Position numbers and translations under genes: made by a program. Positions 44,905-53,987 of a DNA stretch of 64,000 nucleotides are shown here, one piece after another. Source of the DNA: an uncultured Roseobacter sp. (GTDB lineage Bacteria > Pseudomonadota > Alphaproteobacteria > Rhodobacterales > Rhodobacteraceae); contig CANKZM010000001.1 in assembly GCA_947488305.1 (NCBI GenBank), positions 620,001 to 684,000 of the forward strand. Reading direction: 5' to 3'. Numbering within the stretch: position 1 is the stretch's first letter; every line of letters begins with the position of its first letter. Under the pieces are notes generated by a model. That model was not told where the DNA came from. It ran no database searches and was given only the letters and a program-made list of their open reading frames with translations.

Positions 44905-45222
44905 TCATGCCACAGCGTCCGTCGCCGGTGTGTCCACCCCGACGCAGCATTGATCGGTCAGATAGCCGATCAGAGTGTTCATGCTGTCGTAATTTGCCGC
45001 GTTAACAACCTCGCGCCCCTGTTTGGTTTGAACAACTAGACCGCCATCAACGAGACTGCGCAAATGATGCGCAAGCGTTGAAGAGGGCATTTGAAGGTGA
45101 TCAGCAATTTGACCGACTGTCATGCCGCTAATTCCGGCTTTGACGAGAAGGCGAAAAATGTCCAGCCGGGCTTCATGGCCCAGGGCGGCAAGGCTGCGTG
45201 CAATTGATTCTGACTGACTCAT
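44905..45222 (-). CDS. ArsR/SmtB-family transcriptional repressor
   Basis: 105 residues: winged helix (RSLAALGHEARLDIFRLLV, GQIADHLQMPSSTLAHHLRSL) with the beta wing LVVQTKQGREVV. C-terminal CCVG pair (DQCCVGVD) is a candidate metal/metalloid site. A 9-bp inverted repeat overlaps its start codon. Precedes the permease, forming a two-gene resistance operon. Confidence 0.92.
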   Translation of the reverse strand: MSQSESIARSLAALGHEARLDIFRLLVKAGISGMTVGQIADHLQMPSSTLAHHLRSLVDGGLVVQTKQGREVVNAANYDSMNTLIGYLTDQCCVGVDTPATDAVA

Positions 45223-45252
45223 AAAACTATATAACTAGAAAAGTAGTTTTAT
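45221..45252. promoter_or_regulatory. Candidate ArsR operator
   Basis: ATAAAACTA and TAGTTTTAT are perfect 9-bp inverted repeats separated by 14 bases, AT-rich, and overlap the ArsR start codon. Size and place fit an autoregulatory ArsR/SmtB operator. Confidence 0.55.
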
Positions 45253-45403
45253 TGCAAGTCCCATTCTGCATGACACTGAACTCCGGCAGACTGGGGATGA
45301 GCCGAAAGAATGCTGTCAGTTTGAAACGTGTTCTCACGACGACTTAAACGGCCTGTTAGGGCAATGCCGGTAAAAGGGGGCTGGGTGAAGTCGGCGGTGC
45401 AAT

Positions 45404-46936
45404 ATGAAAAAGACAAAGAGCACGAAGTCAGAGTTAAGGAACGAACTCGTGACGATTGGTGGTTTCCATGCGGTTGCGATGGAGCCCGAATTTCTTGGCA
45501 AGGTTGCCGACGGGATGGAGCAGGGCGTGCTCGTTTGGGATGAAAACGGGTTTTGCACCATGTTCACAGATCGCGTTTTCGACGTGTTGGAAATGCGCAC
45601 AACCGATCTTTACCTGGGAATAAACCGTTCAGACTTTTTAGCCGGTGCCGTCGCGCGGGGTGAACTCACCCAAAAAGCGGTCGACAAGACGCAAGAGCGG
45701 TTTTCGCGAAAAACGCCCTTTCAGTTTGACCGTTATTTGCGCTCTGGCCGGATTGTTTCGACGGCCGCTCGCCCGATGAAGGATGGCGGATATGTTGTCA
45801 CCTTCACGGATGTCACCTTGCAACGCAAAGAGTCGGCCGATCTGGACGAGGCCAAAAAGGCGTCGGAGTTGGCTCAGGCCAAAGTTTTGGAAACGTTGGA
45901 GAATGAGAAACAACGTCAGTACGAAGTGGCGATGCTGGCGGAACTGGGTGATTGGCTCCAGACCTGTAAGTCTCTGGATGAATTGTTCACGGTTTTGCGG
46001 GAGTTCATGCAGCAGCTGATGCCTGACAGCCGGGGCGAGCTTTACATCTATTCTAACTCTCGTGATGTCCTCGATGGCGCCATGTCATGGGGCGAGGTGG
46101 ATCTTCACGATCACATAAAGGCGGATGCCTGCTGGGCGTTGCGTCGGGGGCGGAACTATTCGTTGGTGCCGGACAAAATCTCCTTTGAGTGCCCGCATGT
46201 TCAGGATCAGGATGCGCCTTCGACTGGCAATTACATCTGTGTCCCGATTGTCGCCCATGGTGACACCGTCGGGCTGTTGCACATACAGTTTCACGCCAAA
46301 GAGACGAAGAAGGTGTCACTTCGGCTCCCGCATAAATTTGCGGCGCAGTGCGGCGAGCTGATCAGTTTGGCAATTGCCAACGTCAAACTACGCGATGAGC
46401 TGCATCATCAGTCGACCCGCGATCAGTTGACAGGTTTGTTCAATCGTCGTCATTTCCTCGAATCCATGCGAAACGAGATAAAACTGCAGGAACGCAAAAG
46501 CGGCTCATTTGGTGTCATTTCGTTCGACGCGGATAAGTTCAAGTCCTTTAACGACAATCACGGCCATGATGCAGGTGACATGATCCTCCGTTCGATTTCG
46601 GAGGTGATGAATGCGTTGTTTTCGTCAGACGAGGTGTTGTGCCGATACGGGGGTGAGGAATTCACCGTGCTTTTGCCAGCATCGAGCCGCGCAGAGACGG
46701 TGGAGGCAGCAGAACGCCTGCGAGAAAGCGTTCAGGAGATTTCGATTTCCTACGCCGGCCGCGTTTTGCCGACAGTGACGATTTCCTGCGGTGTCGCTTC
46801 ATTCCCTCGAGACGGCACTCAGATCCAGACGATATTGAAGAATGCCGACAATGCGCTCTACCTCGCAAAAGACAAAGGGCGGAATTGTGTGGTCGACTCC
46901 GCCGAATTGAAAACGGGCAAGATCAAAGCGGTCTGA
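45404..46936 (+). CDS. Diguanylate cyclase (PAS-GAF-GGDEF)
   Basis: 510 residues, no membrane segment. PAS-like residues about 30-150 (LVWDENGFCTMFTDRVFDVLE), then a coiled linker, a GAF domain about 180-330 (YICVPIVAHGDTVGLLHIQF), and a GGDEF domain with RYGGEEF near residue 415, so it should make c-di-GMP. The position of the RxxD inhibitory I-site is occupied by other residues (SSDEVL), so product inhibition through this site is unlikely. A strong hairpin follows the stop. Confidence 0.93.
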   Translation: MKKTKSTKSELRNELVTIGGFHAVAMEPEFLGKVADGMEQGVLVWDENGFCTMFTDRVFDVLEMRTTDLYLGINRSDFLAGAVARGELTQKAVDKTQERFSRKTPFQFDRYLRSGRIVSTAARPMKDGGYVVTFTDVTLQRKESADLDEAKKASELAQAKVLETLENEKQRQYEVAMLAELGDWLQTCKSLDELFTVLREFMQQLMPDSRGELYIYSNSRDVLDGAMSWGEVDLHDHIKADACWALRRGRNYSLVPDKISFECPHVQDQDAPSTGNYICVPIVAHGDTVGLLHIQFHAKETKKVSLRLPHKFAAQCGELISLAIANVKLRDELHHQSTRDQLTGLFNRRHFLESMRNEIKLQERKSGSFGVISFDADKFKSFNDNHGHDAGDMILRSISEVMNALFSSDEVLCRYGGEEFTVLLPASSRAETVEAAERLRESVQEISISYAGRVLPTVTISCGVASFPRDGTQIQTILKNADNALYLAKDKGRNCVVDSAELKTGKIKAV

Positions 46937-46960
46937 GACAAGCGTCAAACTTGTCTCAGA
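46932..46960. terminator. Hairpin overlapping the diguanylate cyclase stop codon
   Basis: TCTGAGACAAG/CTTGTCTCAGA, an 11-bp perfect stem with loop CGTCAAA; the stop TGA (46934-46936) is inside the 5' arm. A second weaker stem CTGTGAA/TTCACAG (46968-46999) runs to the convergent CorC gene. Likely a bidirectional terminator, without a T-run. Confidence 0.6.
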
Positions 46961-46993
46961 ACCTGTTCTGTGAATGATCAATGAGACCGCTGT

Positions 46994-48301
46994 TCACAGC
47001 TTTCTGATTTTCAGTTCAGTGATACGATTTCCTTCACGTGCGCAGACCTCGAAACGGAAACCGTGGAAGGAAAACACCTGACCGACGGTCGGTATCATTT
47101 GAGCTTCATGAATGACGAGCCCGGCTACGGTATTGGCTTCCTCATCGGGCAGGTTCCAATCGGTCGCACGGTTTAGATCCCGGATCGTCATGGCCCCCTC
47201 AACAACATGCTGCCCATCATCCGTTGATTGCAGCGGTTGCTCATCGTCGGGGTCAAATTCATCGGTGATTTCGCCGACGATTTCTTCAAGAATATCTTCA
47301 AGCGTTATCAGACCCTGAAGCGAGCCATACTCATCGACCACAAGCGCAAAATGTGTCCTGCGCCGCAGAAACTGGCGCATCTGCTCGTCCAGCGTTGAGG
47401 TTTCGGGCACGAAGTAGGGGGTCATCGCCACGTCAGACAATTTAAAGCTGCGCAGCTTGGAGGCGTCGCCTTCGGGGCCACCGATGATCTTGTACATCGC
47501 CCGCAGCAGATCCTTGGCGTGGATGACACCAATGATGTTTTCGGGATCTCCCTGAAAAACCGGAAGGCGGGTGTGATTGGATTCGAGGCATTGTTGAAGG
47601 ATGTCTTCGGGGCTGTCGTCCGCGTTGAGCATCTCAATCCCCGACCGATGGAGCATGATCTCTTCGACCGCACGTTCATTCAGATCGAGCGCGCCGAGAA
47701 TTCGATCGCGATGTTCCTTCTCGACCACGCCTTCGGAATGGCCAAGCGTCAGAGCCCCCTCAATTTCTGCATGGACATCGAGAATGTTGCTGTCCGGGTC
47801 AATTCGGACGCCGAAGAGCCTTAGAACCCCACGCACAAGCAACCGCACTGCTGCCACAACCGGCGAGAATACGGTGACCACCAATGAAATTGGCGCAGAG
47901 ACAAGGCTGGCCGCTTTCTCCGAATTGGTAATGGCATAGGTCTTTGGGAGAACTTCGGCGAAAATCAACACCAGCAAGGTCATCACAAGTGTCGCTAGTG
48001 CGACACCGCTTTCGCCAAACGCTCGTGTAAAAATCGATGTGGCCAGCGATGCGGCGAGGATATTCACGAGATTGTTGCCGAGCAGGACGGAGCCGATCAG
48101 GCGTTCATTGTCCTCGGTGATCCGAAGTGCCCGTTCAGCCCCCTTGTTGCCCTTATCCGCGATCGAGCGGAGCTTTCCGCGCGAGGCGGCAGTCAGCGCC
48201 GTTTCGGACCCGGAAAAGAAGCCAGAAAGCACGAGAAGGAACAGGATCACGCCAGAAGTAATCCAAAAAGTCGCGTCAAGCGTTGCGGAAGCCATTTCCA
48301 T
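46994..48301 (-). CDS. CNNM/CorC-type transporter-associated protein
   Basis: 435 residues. An N-terminal CNNM/DUF21 membrane domain (FFSGSETALTAASRGKLR, about 1-190), two CBS domains (LMLHRSGIEMLNADDSPEDILQQ..., FALVVDEYGSLQGLITLEDILEEIVGEI) and a C-terminal CorC/HlyC domain. Such proteins affect Mg2+/Co2+ efflux or cation homeostasis. Start at 48301 (MEMASATLD) or 48295 (MASATLD) both possible. Divergent from the metallophosphoesterase-like gene. Confidence 0.9.
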   Translation of the reverse strand: MEMASATLDATFWITSGVILFLLVLSGFFSGSETALTAASRGKLRSIADKGNKGAERALRITEDNERLIGSVLLGNNLVNILAASLATSIFTRAFGESGVALATLVMTLLVLIFAEVLPKTYAITNSEKAASLVSAPISLVVTVFSPVVAAVRLLVRGVLRLFGVRIDPDSNILDVHAEIEGALTLGHSEGVVEKEHRDRILGALDLNERAVEEIMLHRSGIEMLNADDSPEDILQQCLESNHTRLPVFQGDPENIIGVIHAKDLLRAMYKIIGGPEGDASKLRSFKLSDVAMTPYFVPETSTLDEQMRQFLRRRTHFALVVDEYGSLQGLITLEDILEEIVGEITDEFDPDDEQPLQSTDDGQHVVEGAMTIRDLNRATDWNLPDEEANTVAGLVIHEAQMIPTVGQVFSFHGFRFEVCAREGNRITELKIRKL

Positions 48302-48376
48302 TTGGGAGTGTACCTTTGAGAAGTGTTGAGTTGGTTATGGGGGTCGCGCGTGCGTCAATCAAGGGACGAGCCGAAG

Positions 48377-49192
48377 ATGCACCGTGATCTGGGTGTTTTG
48401 GACGACGCTGTGCTGCTTTTTGGCGGGCCCTATTCAAACTTGCAGGCCACCCAAGCACTTTTGGCCAAGGCAAGAGAACGCGGTATCAGAGCTGACCATC
48501 GGGTATGTACCGGCGACGTTGTCGCTTATTGCGGCGACCCGGTGGAAACAGTGCGGAGCATTCGCCGCGCAGGCTGCACCGTGGTTGCAGGCAATTGCGA
48601 AAAGCAGCTGGCCGTGGGCGCCGAGACATGCGGCTGTGGTTTCGAAGAAGGGTCAGCCTGTGATCTCTTGAGTGTTGGATGGTACCAGTTCGCCAATGCA
48701 CAACTTCAAGACGACGAACGCGCATGGATGGCGGAATGTCCCGATATCGTGAGCTTTCGCCATCAGGGCGCACGTTATGCGGTGATTCATGGCGGTGTTT
48801 CTGACATCGCTCGGTTCCTGTGGCCAACCAGTAAACTGGAAACTTTTCTTGGTGAGTGGGCAATGATCGAGGCCGCCATCGGCAAGGTGGATCACGTGAT
48901 CGCCGGGCATTGTGGCCTGCCGTTCATTCGTGACACGCCGCGTGGCCGTTGGATCAACGCGGGTGTCATAGGGATGCCCCCGCATGATGGCGGACAGCAG
49001 ACGCGATATGCCATATTGGATGGCGGCGAAGTTTTGTTTCATCGCCTGTGTTATGATGTGGATGCTGCGTTTGATGCCATGCAAGCCAAAGGGTTGATCC
49101 AGGGCTATCATGAGGCTTTGCGCAACGGTTACTGGCCTTCGGAAGATGTATTGCCTGACGCCTTGCGTTCTTCGTCACTTGCCAAAGGGTGA
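48377..49192 (+). CDS. Degenerate metallophosphoesterase-like protein
   Basis: 271 residues from ATG 48377, with AAGGGACGAG upstream. Overall spacing matches the calcineurin-like fold (VLLFGGPYSNLQATQALLA, CTGDVVAYCGDP, AGNCEKQL, VIAGHCGLPFIR), but motif I has GGP in place of the metal-binding DxH, GNHD is GNCE and GHxH is GHCG. The conserved GD of motif II is kept. This suggests altered metal binding or loss of catalysis. Overlaps xerD by 64 bases tail to tail. Confidence 0.75.
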   Translation: MHRDLGVLDDAVLLFGGPYSNLQATQALLAKARERGIRADHRVCTGDVVAYCGDPVETVRSIRRAGCTVVAGNCEKQLAVGAETCGCGFEEGSACDLLSVGWYQFANAQLQDDERAWMAECPDIVSFRHQGARYAVIHGGVSDIARFLWPTSKLETFLGEWAMIEAAIGKVDHVIAGHCGLPFIRDTPRGRWINAGVIGMPPHDGGQQTRYAILDGGEVLFHRLCYDVDAAFDAMQAKGLIQGYHEALRNGYWPSEDVLPDALRSSSLAKG

Positions 49193-50100
49193 TGTGTCAG
49201 GACCAGTTCTGACAGTCTGGCTTGCAACACATGTGTATAGATTTCGGTGGTCGCCACGTCGGCATGTCCCAGAAGGGTCTGGATAGATCGAAGATCGGCG
49301 CCATTGGCCAGCAGATGTGTCGCAAAAGCATGCCGCAACGTGTGGGGCGTGACTTTTTCCGGGCTGACGCCTGCGGTGACCGCGAATTCCTTGATCAACA
49401 GGTAAAAACGATGTCGCGTGAGATGGCCCGATACGCCGCGTGAGGCAAACAGAAAGCGTGATGGCTGGATGCCTTTGGTCTTCTTTTCGGTTTCATCTGC
49501 GTCCCGGATTTCCAGCCAGTGCGACAAGGCCTCTCGCGCAGGCGGGGAGAGTGGGACCATACGCTCCTTGCCGCCTTTGCCCATGATCAACAGCATACGA
49601 GGATCACCGCGGGCCGCAGCCACGGGCAAACTCACCAATTCACTCACGCGCATTCCCGTGGCGTAAAGCAACTCCATCAGGCAGGTGTTTCTTGCCTGAT
49701 CGGCAGTGGTCCGACCAGAATTTCTCGCCGCGTCAAGAAGCCTGTCCACTTCTTCTTCGGTAAGAGTTTGAGGCAATTTGCGATCCCGTCCGGGGCCGGA
49801 TATTTGCAATGCCGGATTATCACTGCGCCAGCCTTCCTCAAACGCAAAACGATAGAGCTGTTTGACGGCTGACAGACGGCGGGCGCGGGTCGCACGAGAT
49901 AACCCCTGATCGTCACAGTGGACCAGGTAGTCTTCCACATTGGACTGCGTGACCTTCTGGAAATCCAGATTGTTGTGCCGCAAATAGCCATCAAAGTCTT
50001 TCAGATCGCGGCCGTAGGCCAGGAGCGTATTCCGTGCTGCCCCAAGTTCAGCGGCCTGTGCTTCGAGGAAGGCGGATATCCACTGAACACCATCGCACAT
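49129..50100 (-). CDS. xerD: Tyrosine recombinase XerD
   Basis: 323 residues; resolves chromosome dimers at dif with XerC and FtsK. The catalytic residues are Arg in ATGMRVSELVSL, Lys in GKGGKERMVP, HTLRHAFATHLL (His-x-x-Arg), His in LLGHADVATTEIYTH and the nucleophile Tyr in EIYTH. N-terminal SAM-like domain. Its ATG overlaps the stop of the upstream gene (TGATG). The position beside aroK agrees with XerD rather than XerC in Rhodobacterales, though the sequence does not settle it. Confidence 0.92.
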   Translation of the reverse strand: MCDGVQWISAFLEAQAAELGAARNTLLAYGRDLKDFDGYLRHNNLDFQKVTQSNVEDYLVHCDDQGLSRATRARRLSAVKQLYRFAFEEGWRSDNPALQISGPGRDRKLPQTLTEEEVDRLLDAARNSGRTTADQARNTCLMELLYATGMRVSELVSLPVAAARGDPRMLLIMGKGGKERMVPLSPPAREALSHWLEIRDADETEKKTKGIQPSRFLFASRGVSGHLTRHRFYLLIKEFAVTAGVSPEKVTPHTLRHAFATHLLANGADLRSIQTLLGHADVATTEIYTHVLQARLSELVLTHHPLASDEERKASGNTSSEGQ

Positions 50101-51635
50101 CAGCTATACCTTTCGAGAAGAAGGATTTGCAGAGCTGCCCGGCGGGCCGTATCCTCCAACCCAAAGGTTCGCAGCGTGGCAAGCGCTTGTGTCAGTGCGA
50201 CCGGATCGCCAGCCGCCCCATCGTCCAGAAGCAAGAGCGTCCGGAGGATCGCCTCTCCCATACGCCCGTTTTGGGCCATGCCTATCAAATCGCGTCGCGC
50301 CTTGGTGGTATCAAAACCAGCGACAATCGCGGCGGCGCGCTGGTCACTGGCCATATCTGCCTCGATCTGTCCAAGCGCAATACCACGCAACAGCGGGCGG
50401 ACTGGCGCATCGGCGTCGATCTGCTGATAGTTCGAAGACAGCAGGAACATATTCCGCGCTATTCCACCTGCTTGTCCTTTCAGATCGTAGCGTGTCAACG
50501 GCTCGGCAAAAAGCTCAGCGAAACTGATCTCCAACCCGGCGCGTTGCATTTCCGTCCATGCGGGTGGCAGGGTCTTTGCGATGGCATCGGTTGACCTGGT
50601 GCGCAATGCCGTTTCAAACCGCTGAATTGCGCTCACACGGTCCCAGACGCCTCCTGATGCGGCTGGTGATCGTGCTGTATACAGACCCAACAGGCGGTTG
50701 GCCGGCAAAGCGCCGGTCACAGCCAGACGTTCCGCCGCCTCAACCTGCGATTTCCATCCCGCAACATCGCGCAAATCAGCAACGGCGTAAGGACGGGGCA
50801 ATGCTCCTGTGGGCAGCCGCTCTCCGATGGCTTCGTAAAGCCGAAAGAGAAGGGGGCTCATTTGCGAGGGACGCGGTAGCGGGGCAGCGTCTTCATAAGC
50901 TTCGATATGCAGAAAACGCTCCAACGCCTCTGCCTCATCCTCAGGAATTGAGCCCAAAGAGCGCCCGGTATCAAAGAGCAAAGCGGCTGTGGGCCAATCA
51001 CCCAACCGTGCGGCACAAAAACTGCGATGTGCCAATGACGGCGCGAGGTGCGGTTGTGCCGCCAGTATCGCGCAGCCTGCGTCTTCCTGTCCGGTCAGAA
51101 GGGCGAGGTCCATGTAGGCCGCGAAATGTGCGGCGTCGCGGGTTACATTCGCCTGGTCAAGAATGGACATCGCGGGTTCATGGGCGCCGAGGCGCATCAG
51201 CGCATCAACCCGTGCCAGCGTCAGGCGGTCTTCGCCGCGGATGTCATTGCCGGGTCCCTCGGCCTCGGTGAGGAGCAATGTGTACAGCAACGCCTGTGCC
51301 GCAGGCAATCGGAACGAAGGCACATCGCGGATTTGACGTTCCAAACCATCAACGGTGCTCCCGGTCCAGAGCGTTTCGGGTAGGCCCGTCACGGAGGCAG
51401 GCACCAGACCAATGATGCGCCGCGCCTGTTGGCCCAGCGGTTGCACAGTGACAACCGGCACCGATACTGCCGGCGCAACGGGAGGCTCGAACCGCTTTGG
51501 CATGACAGCGGAGGTCATCGCGGGTTGATCCGGATTACGTTTGACCCAGTCAATGACGGACAAGGGCTGCCCTTCAGCAGCAACTGACCCGGCCAAACAA
51601 AGTGCCAGAAAATATGAAATCCGGTTAGTTCGCAT
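50100..51635 (-). CDS. Conserved hypothetical secreted protein with helical repeats
   Basis: 511 residues from MRTNRISYFLAL, with signal peptide ending near SVAAEG. The mature part is helical and repeat-like (RVDALMRLGAHEPAMSILDQA, LTGQEDAGCAILAAQP), suggesting TPR/SEL-type repeats, with no catalytic motif. Coupled to xerD by a one-base overlap. Its start overlaps by 11 bases the small upstream gene. Function unknown; perhaps periplasmic scaffold. Confidence 0.78.
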   Translation of the reverse strand: MRTNRISYFLALCLAGSVAAEGQPLSVIDWVKRNPDQPAMTSAVMPKRFEPPVAPAVSVPVVTVQPLGQQARRIIGLVPASVTGLPETLWTGSTVDGLERQIRDVPSFRLPAAQALLYTLLLTEAEGPGNDIRGEDRLTLARVDALMRLGAHEPAMSILDQANVTRDAAHFAAYMDLALLTGQEDAGCAILAAQPHLAPSLAHRSFCAARLGDWPTAALLFDTGRSLGSIPEDEAEALERFLHIEAYEDAAPLPRPSQMSPLLFRLYEAIGERLPTGALPRPYAVADLRDVAGWKSQVEAAERLAVTGALPANRLLGLYTARSPAASGGVWDRVSAIQRFETALRTRSTDAIAKTLPPAWTEMQRAGLEISFAELFAEPLTRYDLKGQAGGIARNMFLLSSNYQQIDADAPVRPLLRGIALGQIEADMASDQRAAAIVAGFDTTKARRDLIGMAQNGRMGEAILRTLLLLDDGAAGDPVALTQALATLRTFGLEDTARRAALQILLLERYS

Positions 51636-51774
51636 CCAGAGTAACGGGAACGCGTGTCTTATCCTGCGGGGCGGAAAAATCAACGCCAAAGAATGGGCCA
51701 ACATAGGCATAGCCCGTTAGTCCCAGAAAGCCGATGACTGCTAGAAAGATCAGAACCTTGAATAATCTGAGCAT
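51625..51774 (-). CDS. Small single-pass membrane protein upstream of the xerD group
   Basis: 49 residues with one helix (MLRLFKVLIFLAVIGFLGLTGYAYVG) and a short polar tail. The stop lies 11 bases inside the next gene, whose ATG is at 51635. The three genes 51774 to 49129 form one overlapping operon. Size, overlap and composition support translation. Function unknown. Confidence 0.68.
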   Translation of the reverse strand: MLRLFKVLIFLAVIGFLGLTGYAYVGPFFGVDFSAPQDKTRVPVTLDAN

Positions 51775-51852
51775 TATACTGCCTTTTGTGCCTGCCTTTT
51801 TTGTTTAAGTTATATATGGCCTTTTCCATAATATCACGTCATTCAAACCATT

Positions 51853-52446
51853 ATGAGCGAAATTGAGCAATCCGCAGCCGAAACCGGGAAAACACGGGAA
51901 TATGTGCTGAAAAAGACCGTTGTGATGGTCGGCATGATGGGTGCAGGCAAGACAGCGGTCGGGCGGGCGTTGGCCCAGTTGCTCGGCGTTTCCTTTCTTG
52001 ATTCGGATCACGAGATCGAAGCCGCCGCCAATATGACGGTGCCCGAAATTTTTGCCCGCGACGGAGAGCCGTTCTTTCGCGCCCGCGAAGCGGAAGTCAT
52101 CAACAGGCTTTTGCAAGGCCCCCCATGTGTTCTTTCCACCGGGGGCGGCGCTTTTCTTGCGCCTCAAAATCGGGCCACAATTTCTCATCACGGGCTGGCG
52201 GTTTGGCTGAACGCAGATATTGAGCTGCTTTGGAACAGAGTAAAGCATCGCGACACGCGCCCCTTGCTGCGCACGGCGGACCCGAAGGCCACATTGACGA
52301 GCCTTTATAATGACCGGGTCCCCGAATATGCCAAAGCGGATGTGACCGTACCCTGCGCGCCGCCGGTTTCAATCGACAAGATGGCTCTGCGGGTGGCTGA
52401 TGCGCTTTTATCCCGCCCGGACGTGTTGGAGAAAATGGATGCTTGA
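51853..52446 (+). CDS. aroK: Shikimate kinase
   Basis: 197 residues; phosphorylates shikimate at O3 in aromatic amino acid biosynthesis. P-loop GMMGAGKTAVG, DxD region FLDSDHEIE, shikimate-binding Arg (FFRAREAEV) and GGG (LSTGGGAFL), lid RDTRPLL. It has an N-terminal extension of about 20 residues. Its last 8 bases overlap aroB, so the pair is an operon. Confidence 0.95.
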   Translation: MSEIEQSAAETGKTREYVLKKTVVMVGMMGAGKTAVGRALAQLLGVSFLDSDHEIEAAANMTVPEIFARDGEPFFRAREAEVINRLLQGPPCVLSTGGGAFLAPQNRATISHHGLAVWLNADIELLWNRVKHRDTRPLLRTADPKATLTSLYNDRVPEYAKADVTVPCAPPVSIDKMALRVADALLSRPDVLEKMDA

Positions 52447-53542
52447 GACAGTACGCGTCGAATTGCCGGGGCGGGAATACGATGTTCGGATCGGCCTGGG
52501 CCTCATTACGGATGCCGGAAAGCATATCGCGCCACTGCTCAAGAGACCGAAAGTCGCGGTGCTGACGGATGAGACGGTTGCCGCTCTTCATCTGGAAACG
52601 CTTCGCGCGGGGCTGGCGGCGGAAGGGATCGAGATGACATCGCTCGCCCTGCCGGCGGGTGAGGCTACCAAGTCCTGGGGCCCCCTTCAGCAATCCATCG
52701 GGTGGTTGCTCGATCAAAAGGTTGAGCGGGCAGATGTGGTTGTTGCGTTTGGTGGTGGCGTGATCGGAGATCTGGCGGGCTTCGCCGCCGCGATCCTGCG
52801 CCGCGGGGTTCGTTTCGTGCAGATACCGACCTCATTGCTGGCGCAGGTTGACAGCTCGGTCGGCGGCAAAACCGGGATCAATGCCGAACAGGGCAAAAAC
52901 CTGATTGGGGCGTTTCATCAGCCAAGTCTCGTGCTTGCGGATACCGGGGTGCTTGGAACGTTGACGCCCCGCGATATTCTGGCCGGTTACGGCGAAGTTG
53001 TGAAATATGGTCTGCTGGGCAGCGCAAATTTCTTCGAATGGCTTGAAGAACAAGGACCGCGACTTGCCGATGGAGATGTTGCAACCCGTGTCGAAGCCGT
53101 GCGCCGGTCGGTGCAAATGAAGGCGGATATCGTCGCGCGGGATGAAACAGAGCAGGGGGATCGCGCACTCCTGAACCTGGGTCACACTTTTGGCCATGCG
53201 CTTGAAGCCGCAACCGGCTATTCGGACCGTCTGTTGCATGGCGAAGGGGTGGCGGTAGGCTGTGCCTTGGCTTTTGAGCTGTCCGCAAGAATGGGGCTCT
53301 GTGCGCAGGAAAGCCCGAGCCGTGTTCGGGAACACCTGAAATCCATGGGGATGAAGACAGACCTTCGGGATATTCCAGGTGCGTTGCCGAGTGCGGAAAC
53401 GCTTCTGTCTCTGATGGGGCAGGATAAAAAGGTGGTTCAGGGACAGCTTCGGTTTGTTCTGGCCCGTGGCATCGGCGAGGCATTTGTCACGGGCGATGTG
53501 CAACCGGACGATGTTTTGCAGGTGTTGCGCGACGCGGAATAA
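52439..53542 (+). CDS. aroB: 3-Dehydroquinate synthase
   Basis: 367 residues from MLETVRVELP; the ATG at 52439 overlaps the end of aroK. NAD+- and Zn2+-dependent. Motifs: FGGGVIGDLAGFAAAILRRG, PTSLLAQVDSSVGGKTGIN, and metal ligands in GYGEVVKYGL, NLGHTFGHALE and HGEGVAVG. Length is normal. Second gene of the aroKB pair. Confidence 0.96.
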   Translation: MLETVRVELPGREYDVRIGLGLITDAGKHIAPLLKRPKVAVLTDETVAALHLETLRAGLAAEGIEMTSLALPAGEATKSWGPLQQSIGWLLDQKVERADVVVAFGGGVIGDLAGFAAAILRRGVRFVQIPTSLLAQVDSSVGGKTGINAEQGKNLIGAFHQPSLVLADTGVLGTLTPRDILAGYGEVVKYGLLGSANFFEWLEEQGPRLADGDVATRVEAVRRSVQMKADIVARDETEQGDRALLNLGHTFGHALEAATGYSDRLLHGEGVAVGCALAFELSARMGLCAQESPSRVREHLKSMGMKTDLRDIPGALPSAETLLSLMGQDKKVVQGQLRFVLARGIGEAFVTGDVQPDDVLQVLRDAE

Positions 53543-53555
53543 CACTCACGTGGGT

Positions 53556-53987
53556 TCAGGGATTGCGAATAACCATCGCATGTTTGTCTTCTGACGAAAA
53601 ACCGACGGCTTCATAGAACCCTTTTGCACTGCGTTTTTGACCTGTCATCAACATGATTTTGTAGGCGTTCTTGTGCCATGCGTAATCAAGGGCGGCTGTC
53701 AGGACCGCGCGACCGATGCCCTGTCCCCGATGATCGGGGTGTGTCACGACATTCTCGACCAATCCATAGGGGCGACCACCCCAGGTTACGTTTGGGAGCA
53801 GATGCAAGGTCGCCATCCCCAGAATGGTACCAGCCCCTTCGGCGCCAAAGACGATGGAGCCGGGATGACCCAACACATCGTGAAAAGCCTGCGCCGACAC
53901 CTCTTTCGGTCCCAGCGTAAGCGCCGTGTAAAGGCTTAGGGCTGCCTCAGTGTCCTCACCCCCCAAAGGTCGGACACGCGGGATCAT
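53556..53987 (-). CDS. GNAT-family N-acetyltransferase
   Basis: 143 residues with acetyl-CoA motif THPDHRGQGIGRAVLTAALD and C-terminal AKGFYEAVGFSSEDKH. Substrate unknown. Its ATG overlaps the ssb stop by one base (TGATG), so it is cotranslated with ssb. Ends 13 bases from aroB, tail to tail. Confidence 0.9.
   Translation of the reverse strand: MIPRVRPLGGEDTEAALSLYTALTLGPKEVSAQAFHDVLGHPGSIVFGAEGAGTILGMATLHLLPNVTWGGRPYGLVENVVTHPDHRGQGIGRAVLTAALDYAWHKNAYKIMLMTGQKRSAKGFYEAVGFSSEDKHAMVIRNP

Noticed and set aside
49129-50100. Mobile element integrase
   Set aside because: The recombinase matches a core XerD in an operon with conserved genes, with no attachment repeat, cargo or tRNA disruption nearby.
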